Shown here piece after piece: positions 1 through 5,139 of a stretch of DNA of 5,139 nucleotides; position 1 is the first letter of the stretch, and each line of letters starts with the position of its first letter. This DNA comes from an uncultured Clostridia bacterium (GTDB lineage: Bacteria > Bacillota_A > Clostridia > TANB77 > CAG-508): assembly GCA_947594095.1 (NCBI GenBank), contig CANQEA010000101.1:1-5139 (forward strand), in the 5' to 3' direction. The translations under genes were made by a program, and so were the position numbers. A model generated the notes under the pieces. That model worked only from the letters and a program-made list of their open reading frames with translations, ran no database searches and had not been told where the DNA came from.

Positions 1-21
1 CAAAAATAAATTTAAAACTTG

Positions 22-50
22 TCATATTCTTTAAATCTTCCCCATATATA
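22..50 (+). promoter_or_regulatory. Predicted sigma-E promoter of spoIVA
   Basis: The -35 element TCATATT (22-28) fits the sigma-E consensus KMATATT at every position. After a 14-bp spacer comes CATATATA (43-50), which fits the -10 consensus CATACAHT at six or seven of eight positions. Transcription should start near 57-58, giving a leader of about 48 nt that contains the AAAGGAGG ribosome binding site (91-98, 7 nt before the ATG). In Bacillus subtilis spoIVA is known to be transcribed by sigma-E in the mother cell, so motif and gene agree. The assignment rests on the motif alone, and A+T-rich DNA raises the chance of an accidental match. Confidence 0.7.
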
Positions 51-63
51 TTAACTAAAGTAA

Positions 64-74
64 TTTGTACAAAC
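64..74 (+). promoter_or_regulatory. Possible SpoIIID-like site in the spoIVA leader
   Basis: TTTGTACAAA (64-73) is a perfect 10-bp palindrome just downstream of the predicted start of transcription. Within it, TTGTACAAAC (65-74) fits the SpoIIID consensus WWRRACARNY at nine of ten positions. SpoIIID is known to repress spoIVA late in the B. subtilis mother cell, so the position would make sense. A short degenerate consensus in A+T-rich DNA makes this tentative. Confidence 0.25.
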
Positions 75-105
75 ATTTTGATATGGATTTAAAGGAGGTA
101 TATAG

Positions 106-1584
106 ATGGAAAATACAAGATTGTATCAAGACATCGCTAAAAGAACGGAAGGTGATATTTATGTAGGTGTTGTTGGACCTGTTAGAACTGGTAAATCTAC
201 ATTTATTAAAAAATTCATGGATTTACTTGTGCTTCCAAACATAGACAATGAATACAAAAAAGAAAGAGCAAAAGATGAACTTCCACAAAGTGCTAGTGGA
301 AAAACAATTATGACCACAGAGCCAAAATTCGTACCAAACGAGGCAGTTGAGATTACATTAGATAATAACCTAAAATTTAAAACTAGATTAGTTGATTGTG
401 TAGGATATTTAGTTGATAATGCTATTGGTTATTTAGAAGATGACATGCCTAGAATGGTTAAAACCCCATGGTTTGAAGAAGAGATACCTTTTGAACAAGC
501 AGCAGAAATAGGAACTAAAAAAGTAATTCAAGAACACTCTACAATTGGTGTTTTAGTTACAACAGATGGAACAATTACAGATATTCCAAGAGAAGATTAT
601 ATTAAAGCAGAAGAACGTGTTGTATCTGAACTTCAAGAATTAAATAAACCATTTATTATTTTGTTAAATTGTAATGATCCTTCTTCTGAATATTCTAAAG
701 AACTATCAGCAAATTTAAGCGAAAAATATAAAACAACAGTTATTCCAGTTAATTGTGAATATTTATCAATTGATGACATTAATGATATCTTTTCTAAAAT
801 ATTGTATGAATTTCCAGTAAATGAAGTAAAAATAAAATTCCCAAAATGGATTGACGGCCTATCTTTGGAACATCCTCTAAAATCTGAACTTTATAAAGAA
901 ATTCAAGATGCATTTACAAATTTGAATGTTTTAAAAGAAGTTTCTGGTTGTGTAGATTCTATCAAACAAACTGAAATTATTAACAGAACATCAATTGGCG
1001 ATATTCAACTTGGTTCTGGAAATGTTAGTATAGATATAAATTTAAAAGAAGAACTATTTTATCAAGTTCTTACTGAAATTACAGGTGTGTCTGTTTCAAA
1101 TGAAGGTGATTTATTTGGTATAATCTCTGAACTTTCTTCTACTAAAAAGAAGTATGACAAAATTGCCTACGCTTTAGAAGAAGTTGATGCAAAAGGTTAT
1201 GGTATTGTTACTCCAAGTATTGATGATTTAGTTTTAGAAGAACCAGAAATGGTAAAACAAGGATCACGCTTTGGAGTTAAATTAAAGGCAACAGCACCAT
1301 CTCTTCATATTATAAAAACTAATGTTACAACAGAGGTTTCTCCAATCGTTGGTTCTGAAAAGCAATCTGAAGAATTAGTTAATTACTTACTTTCTGGTTT
1401 TGAAAGTGATCCAAAACAAATTTGGGAATCTAACATTTTTGGTAAGAGCTTACATGAATTAGTAAATGAAGGACTTCAAACCAAACTTTCTAAGATGCCA
1501 GAAGACGCACAAATTAAACTTCAAGAGACTCTAGAACGTATTGTAAACGAAGGCAGTGGCGGATTAATTTGTATTATTCTATAA
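106..1584 (+). CDS. spoIVA: Stage IV sporulation protein A, spore coat morphogenetic ATPase
   Basis: SpoIVA is made in the mother cell, is recruited to the outer forespore membrane by the small protein SpoVM, and hydrolyses ATP to polymerise irreversibly into the basement layer on which the spore coat is built; it is also needed for cortex formation. The 492 residues equal the B. subtilis protein in length. The N-terminal TRAFAC-like NTPase domain shows a Walker A motif, GPVRTGKST (24-32, Lys30), the family-specific KTIMTTEPKFVP stretch with the sensor threonines (about 70-71), and a Walker B-type LVDCVGY with Asp97. A middle domain follows, then the C-terminal region ending in GGLICIIL, the conserved tail of the domain that contacts SpoVM. 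The ATG lies 7 nt after AAAGGAGG, and the start aligns with known SpoIVA N termini. The gene stands alone between a predicted sigma-E promoter and a strong terminator. All key residues are present, so a functional protein is expected. Confidence 0.98.
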   Translation: MENTRLYQDIAKRTEGDIYVGVVGPVRTGKSTFIKKFMDLLVLPNIDNEYKKERAKDELPQSASGKTIMTTEPKFVPNEAVEITLDNNLKFKTRLVDCVGYLVDNAIGYLEDDMPRMVKTPWFEEEIPFEQAAEIGTKKVIQEHSTIGVLVTTDGTITDIPREDYIKAEERVVSELQELNKPFIILLNCNDPSSEYSKELSANLSEKYKTTVIPVNCEYLSIDDINDIFSKILYEFPVNEVKIKFPKWIDGLSLEHPLKSELYKEIQDAFTNLNVLKEVSGCVDSIKQTEIINRTSIGDIQLGSGNVSIDINLKEELFYQVLTEITGVSVSNEGDLFGIISELSSTKKKYDKIAYALEEVDAKGYGIVTPSIDDLVLEEPEMVKQGSRFGVKLKATAPSLHIIKTNVTTEVSPIVGSEKQSEELVNYLLSGFESDPKQIWESNIFGKSLHELVNEGLQTKLSKMPEDAQIKLQETLERIVNEGSGGLICIIL

Positions 1585-1587
1585 AGC

Positions 1588-1627
1588 AAAAAATTTCTAA
1601 ATGGTTTTATCCATTTAGAAATTTTTT
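1588..1627. terminator. Bidirectional intrinsic terminator between convergent genes
   Basis: Two perfectly complementary 17-nt arms (1588-1604 and 1611-1627) enclose a 6-nt loop (TTTTAT). The outer six pairs are an A6 tract facing a T6 tract, so transcripts from either strand end in a hairpin followed by a U run. It starts 3 nt after the spoIVA stop codon and 2 nt from the stop of the leftward transglutaminase-like gene, so one element serves both genes. The stem is A+T-rich, with only three G-C pairs, but long and without mismatches. Confidence 0.9.
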
Positions 1628-1629
1628 AA

Positions 1630-2769
1630 TTAATAATTAGTTTTACTAATTTCTGGATACTCGAAAAATTTGCCATTCTCTGTAAATTGACCACTTAATA
1701 CATGGTCTTTATTAAAGTCATTTTCCCCTTTTAAAAAATATTTATTATTATCTACAAACCAACTTGCATTTGTAATTGGATCATCCCATGTTACATCAAT
1801 TGCATACCAATTACCATCTAATTCTACATAGTTCCATGCGTGATTTTCTGTATTTCCTTGTGAATTAGTACCTTTTCCAATTCCTAGTATACAAGGTATA
1901 CCCATTTCATCTAATAAATATTTAAATGATCTTGCATATCCTTCACACACACTTTCCCCATTAATTAAAGCACCATAGACATTATAAATATTTTGTTTTG
2001 AAAGTGTTGTATCATAAGAAATATTTTCTATCAAATAATCATGAACCATTTTTATATCATCATAAGTATCCCCTGTTGCATTACTTAATATCTCTTCTTT
2101 TACTTCTTCTATTTGATCTATTGCACTATCTATTTGCTCTTTGCTACTAAATTCACTAATTAAATAGTTTGCTTCATCTCCATTATTAATAAATACATTA
2201 TATGTTTTTTGTGAGCCTTTAGTTGTTGTTTCTATATTTAAGTACATTTTATTTGGATCTAAATAGAAAACTTCTGGATTGTCATATGTAAATGCTTCTA
2301 TTGCAGATTGATAATAATTTCCAAGTTCTTCTTCCCCATTTGGCTTGCTTAATATATTTGAAAATGATGTTCCAAGATCAACTTTATATGTTCCAGTTTT
2401 CATGTTATTTTTATTACGATTTAACGCATCATAAATAGTTTTTGATGTAGAGTCTAATTGATGATAAAAATATCTTTTATATGAATCTATTGAAGAATTA
2501 AATTCTTCTTTAACCTGTTCACCACTTTCATTTTTATTTGAATAGCTTTCTACATTACCAAAAAGTGTTGAACTACTCTCATTAGCTTCTTCTGTTTCTT
2601 CATTTTCTTGATCTGCAATTTTTGTTTTAAAATTTTCTACTTCTGATGATGCTTCTTTTGGCATACTAGCCGATATCTCTTGAAAAATTATTACTCCAAA
2701 AATTGCAAGGACAGAAACTATTCCAATTATAACAAATGTAATTATAACTTGTGTAAATCTATCTTTCAT
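1630..2769 (-). CDS. Membrane-anchored transglutaminase-like domain protein
   Basis: This 379-residue protein has a short charged N terminus (MKDR) and one hydrophobic helix (about 8-29), predicted to be a signal anchor with the rest outside the membrane; no lipobox is seen. A polar, acidic Glu/Asn/Ser-rich linker (about 38-95) precedes a helical region (about 95-230) containing a YDNPEVFYLDP stretch. The C-terminal transglutaminase-like core (about 235-335) has an intact triad: Cys275 in GESVCEGYARSF, His310 in ENHAWNYVEL and Asp325 in AIDVTWDDP. Members of this papain-like superfamily act as proteases, peptidases or cross-linking enzymes, so neither substrate nor reaction can be named. Cell-envelope peptides or proteins are plausible targets by location only. 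The ATG is 6 nt after AGGAG (2776-2780). The gene follows recD2 in the same direction after 51 bp with no terminator seen between them, and has its own likely promoter. It is not the spore-coat transglutaminase Tgl as far as I can tell: Tgl is smaller and has no membrane anchor. Confidence 0.88.
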   Translation of the reverse strand: MKDRFTQVIITFVIIGIVSVLAIFGVIIFQEISASMPKEASSEVENFKTKIADQENEETEEANESSSTLFGNVESYSNKNESGEQVKEEFNSSIDSYKRYFYHQLDSTSKTIYDALNRNKNNMKTGTYKVDLGTSFSNILSKPNGEEELGNYYQSAIEAFTYDNPEVFYLDPNKMYLNIETTTKGSQKTYNVFINNGDEANYLISEFSSKEQIDSAIDQIEEVKEEILSNATGDTYDDIKMVHDYLIENISYDTTLSKQNIYNVYGALINGESVCEGYARSFKYLLDEMGIPCILGIGKGTNSQGNTENHAWNYVELDGNWYAIDVTWDDPITNASWFVDNNKYFLKGENDFNKDHVLSGQFTENGKFFEYPEISKTNY

Positions 2770-2799
2770 AATTTTCTCCTAAATTTATTTTACATATTA

Positions 2800-2828
2800 A
2801 TTATAACACAAATTTAGCAATTATACAA
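2800..2828 (-). promoter_or_regulatory. Predicted extended -10 promoter of the transglutaminase-like gene
   Basis: On the minus strand, TGTTATAAT contains a perfect -10 hexamer (2800-2805) with the extended TGn motif directly upstream. Exactly 17 bp further up is TTGTAT (2823-2828), a weak -35 that keeps the TTG. Transcription would start near 2793, about 24 nt ahead of the ATG, leaving room for the AGGAG at 2776-2780. The -35 element overlaps the last codons and stop of recD2. Such AT-rich hexamers occur by chance, but position and spacing are good. Confidence 0.55.
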
Positions 2829-3027
2829 TGTTTTGTAATCTGTATTGTAACCCTGTATTTCTTTTTTTTGCTTCAATATTTTGTATCATAAAACTTACCA
2901 TTTTATCACTACCAATAACTATTAATAATTTCTTTGCTCTTGTAATTCCTGTATATAATAAATTTCTAGTCATAAGCATAGGAGCTGCTTGTGGTATAGC
3001 CATAATTACAACATCAAATTCACTCCC

Positions 3028-3028
3028 G
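3028..3028 (-). other. Frameshift 2 in recD2, inside helicase motif V
   Basis: Reading the minus strand, codons for IHKAQ are followed by CGG GAG TGA, a stop. Dropping the C that pairs with G3028 gives GGG AGT GAA TTT, restoring QGSEF, the usual motif V sequence of RecD2, and joins the frame that carries motif VI. One extra base explains the break completely. Confidence 0.85.
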
Positions 3029-3478
3029 CTGTGCTTTATGTATTGTTATACTATAACTATGTTCAATTTGATCTAAATCTATATAATCATATGTTGCAGT
3101 TTTACCATCATCAAATTCTATTTCAACTACTTTTTCTATATCATTTATTTTTTGAATTGTTCCTATTTCTCCATTAAATACTCCGCTTCCGAACTCTGTC
3201 TTATCATATTCATTTTTTTGCCAAGTAATATCATAATTATTTTTTATTTGCATTACTCTATCGCCTTCTCTATAGATAACACTACCTATTTGTCTTTCAT
3301 CTTTATCTCCAAAATTAGGGTTCATTTTTTCTTGCAATGCTTTATTTAGTTCTTTTGTTCCAAGCATCCCCTTTTTTGTTGGAGTAATTACTTGAATATT
3401 TTTGAAAAAATCATAATCTCCATAATTTTGAAGTCTACCTGAACATAATGATAGTATTTCTTTTTGTGTTCTCTCTCC

Positions 3479-3479
3479 G
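3479..3479 (-). other. Frameshift 1 in recD2, between motifs IV and V
   Basis: The frame encoding NNDFFFINEYS and the frame encoding GERTQKEILSLCSGRL differ by one base here. Removing the C that pairs with G3479 joins them as EYSGERTQKEIL. The exact extra base is less certain than at the second site, because both frames stay open for about 50 nt (3437-3490) and the local residues are poorly conserved. Some one-base gain (or two-base loss) in roughly 3465-3490 is required. Confidence 0.75.
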
Positions 3480-5051
3480 TGAATATTCATTTATAAAAAA
3501 GAAATCGTTATTTGTTTCTTCTGTTTCATCTTCTTTATTTATAAAGCCAAGTCCTTGATTAACTCTGTGAGCATTTACAATAATTTTTGATTTTGCAGCT
3601 TGTCTAAAAATTTTATCTAAAATAACAACAGGTATTGTTTCTGATTTAATTAAATCTTTTAATACACTTCCTGGTCCTACAGATGATAATTGGTCTACAT
3701 CTCCTACTAATACTAACTTTGTGCCTCTATAAATACATCTTAATAAATAATTCATAAGAAACATATCTACCATAGATAACTCATCTACAATTATAATATC
3801 TGCATCAATTGGTGTTCCTTCATATCTACTTGCATTTTGGTAAAAATCATCTTCTTCTATTTTTCCTATTTCTAATAATCTGTGAAGTGTGGATGCTTCT
3901 TTTCCTGTTGTTTCTGTCATCTTTTTTGCAGCTCTACCTGTTGGTGCACAAAGTGATACTTTTCTTCCTTGTTTTTCGTATAAATCTATTATTGATTTAA
4001 TTATTGTGGTTTTACCTGTACCTGGTCCTCCTGTAATTATTGTTACATTATTATCATTTACTAATTGTACCGCTTCTTTTTGCTTGTCAGATAATTCTAT
4101 TTCAGATAATTTTTGTACTTTGTTTAATTCCTTTTCTAGCTTATCTATTTTTTTCGCATTTGGACTTTCTAGTAACATTTTTATTCTAAATGCTATATCT
4201 TGTTCTGTAGAATAGAAATGTTCTAAATATACCCATTCTTGTTCTTCTCTCTTTTCAACTACTATTTCATTTTTTATTTTTAATTCTATCAAATTATCTT
4301 CTATATATTCTTTGTCTATGTTTAAAAGTGATGACACAAATTCTAACAAATTTTCTTTAATTACACATGAATGGCCATTATAAGTGCTTAAAATTAGGGC
4401 ATATTTTATACCACTTTTGACTCTTTTTTCGTTTATAGGATCTATTCCTAAGTCTAATGCTATTTGATCCATTTGTTTAAAGTCTACTCCCCTTGCTATG
4501 TCAAGTAATAAATATGGATTTGCCTCTATTTCTTCTATGGCATTTGTTCCCCATAAGTCATATGCTTTTTTTGCATATTTTGCAGAGATTCCGAATCTAT
4601 CTAAAAATCCAACAATTTGCCATATCTCCCAATTTTCATTAAAGCTTTCTGACATTTCTCTTGCTCTTGGAACTGAGATACCTCTTACTTCTGCAAGCCT
4701 TGTTGGTTCAAATTTAAATACATGTATTGTTTCTTCTCCAAATTTGTTTATAATTCTTTTGGCAAGTGTTTCTCCAATTCCTTTTACATGACCATTTGCA
4801 AGATATTTTTCTAATGCTCCTAATGTTTTAGGCATTAGTTTTTCAAATGTGTCTACTTTAAATTGCCTACCATATTCTTTGTGTTCAACAAATTTTCCAG
4901 TTAGCCTTAAATTATCAGCAGAATGTACAAATGGCATATATCCTACAATTGTTGTTAGCTCTTCTTCTGTTTCAAAAGTTGCAATTAAATAACCATTTAT
5001 TTCGTTTTTATAAATTATGTCTGCTACTTCTCCTTCTATTTGCAAAGCTTT

Positions 5052-5057
5052 TCCTCT
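5052..5057 (-). promoter_or_regulatory. Ribosome binding site fixing a TTG start for recD2
   Basis: AGAGGA (5057-5052) lies 6-7 nt before a TTG codon at 5045-5043. No ATG is available upstream, because the frame meets a TAG at 5063-5061. Starting at the TTG places the conserved N-terminal GEVADIIYKNEINGY block right at the start, as in other RecD2 proteins. The start is therefore TTG. Confidence 0.8.
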
Positions 5058-5074
5058 TTCCTATTTTTTTCTAT

Positions 5075-5103
5075 ATTTTATCATAAATAAATTCACTTTT
5101 CAA
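5075..5103 (-). promoter_or_regulatory. Predicted housekeeping (sigma-A) promoter of recD2
   Basis: On the minus strand TTGAAA (5103-5098) and TAAAAT (5080-5075) are separated by exactly 17 bp. They match TTGACA at five of six and TATAAT at five of six positions. Initiation near 5068 would give a leader of about 22 nt containing the AGAGGA ribosome binding site. This suggests constitutive vegetative expression, in contrast to spoIVA. Upstream, 5104-5139 shows nothing I can assign. Confidence 0.72.
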
Positions 5104-5139
5104 TTAGTATTTCTCATATAATAGACTAAGTTTAAAAAA

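Larger units (their letters stand above)
2821..5045 (-). pseudogene. recD2: RecD2-type ATP-dependent 5'-3' DNA helicase, interrupted by two frameshifts
   Basis: RecD2 (YrrC in B. subtilis) is a superfamily 1B helicase found in bacteria without RecBC and linked to replication-fork progress and recombinational repair. Three reading frames together encode it: 5045-3480 (522 codons), 3478-3029 (150) and 3027-2824 (68), giving about 740 residues, a normal RecD2 length. In order: an OB-like N-terminal domain (about 1-65), tandem helix-hairpin-helix motifs (about 75-135), the Q-like LSDKQKEAV (318-326), Walker A GGPGTGKTT (339-347), motif Ia APTGRAAKKM (367-376), motif II DELSMVD (421-427), motif III VGDVDQLSSVGPG (447-459) and LDKIFRQ (476-482). 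Beyond the first frameshift come VITPTKKGMLGTKELN, an SH3-like GVFNGEIGTI region and motif V IHKAQ. Beyond the second come GSEF and motif VI LLYTGITRAKK. As written, translation stops after 536 residues with a 14-residue off-frame tail, losing motifs V and VI, so the product should be inactive. No internal start has a ribosome binding site. Everything outside the two sites looks intact, so recent mutation or sequence error is likely. Confidence 0.9.

Noticed and set aside
2779..2817. Inverted repeat CTAAATTT ... AAATTTAG between recD2 and the transglutaminase-like gene, as a terminator or attenuator
   Set aside because: It is an 8-bp, almost purely A-T stem with a 23-nt loop and no following T run. 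It is too weak to support, although it would touch the ribosome binding site.
2821..3003. A separate 60-residue gene on the minus strand
   Set aside because: It is the RecD2 C terminus with motif VI. There is no ribosome binding site before the ATG at 3003, and the true frame extends upstream through GSEFDVVI.
2828..3349. Three open frames on the + strand (2828-3076, 2989-3177, 3152-3349)
   Set aside because: They are antisense to recD2, Phe/Leu/Ile-rich as expected from the complement of A-rich coding DNA, overlap each other, and match no family I recognise.
3020..3490. A separate 156-residue gene on the minus strand
   Set aside because: Its sequence is the middle of RecD2. The ATG at 3490 has no Shine-Dalgarno sequence ahead of it (upstream is TTCTTTTTTATAA), and it ends inside motif V. 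It is a fragment of the frameshifted gene.
3020..3490. Programmed ribosomal frameshifting joining the recD2 pieces
   Set aside because: Neither site has a recognisable slippery heptamer in register or an evident stimulatory stem. RecD2 genes are normally one frame, and two successive programmed shifts in one gene would be exceptional. Mutation or sequencing error is simpler.
3809..4791. Open frames on the + strand at 3809-4000, 3889-4215 and 4498-4791
   Set aside because: They are antisense shadows of the well-conserved RecD2 ATPase and helix-hairpin-helix coding sequence, without recognisable domains.
5117..5122. A rightward promoter with TATAAT on the + strand near the window end
   Set aside because: The -10 hexamer is perfect, but no convincing -35 exists at 16-18 bp (the best, TTCACT, is 19 bp away), and no downstream gene is visible before the window ends.

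Overview
This is a strongly A+T-rich window (by eye roughly 30% G+C or less). It looks like the chromosome of an endospore-forming Firmicute, most likely a member of the Clostridia. The evidence is a full-length, canonical spoIVA, a RecD2-type (not RecBCD-type) helicase, strong AGGAGG-like ribosome binding sites, and standard low-GC codon use with TGG for Trp and TAA/TAG stops. The genus cannot be named from this window.

Layout. Bases 1-105 are a leader with a good match to a sigma-E (mother-cell) promoter and an AAAGGAGG ribosome binding site. Bases 106-1584 (+) encode SpoIVA, the ATPase that polymerises into the spore-coat basement layer. A perfect 17-bp inverted repeat flanked by A and T tracts (1588-1627) is a bidirectional terminator between convergent genes. 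Bases 1630-2769 (-) encode a membrane-anchored extracytoplasmic protein with a transglutaminase-like domain and an intact Cys-His-Asp triad. Bases 2821-5045 (-) hold recD2, a 5'-3' DNA helicase gene interrupted by two single-base insertions, so it reads as three pieces. Putting the frames back together gives a RecD2 of about 740 residues with every helicase motif present. Bases 5046-5139 hold the recD2 ribosome binding site and a near-consensus housekeeping promoter (TTGAAA, 17 bp, TAAAAT).

How the parts relate. spoIVA is probably expressed only in the sporulating mother cell and is insulated from the leftward genes by the shared terminator. recD2 and the transglutaminase-like gene point the same way, 51 bp apart, with no terminator seen between them. 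The second gene has its own extended -10 promoter overlapping the end of recD2, so it can be transcribed alone or by read-through. Nothing ties the three genes into one pathway.

I see no undescribed system here. The main point of interest is the doubly frameshifted but otherwise undecayed recD2. Its two lesions are alike (an extra G on the + strand directly after a C run), so base-call or assembly error must be excluded before calling it a true pseudogene. No RNA genes, CRISPR arrays, insertion sequences or attachment sites were seen.
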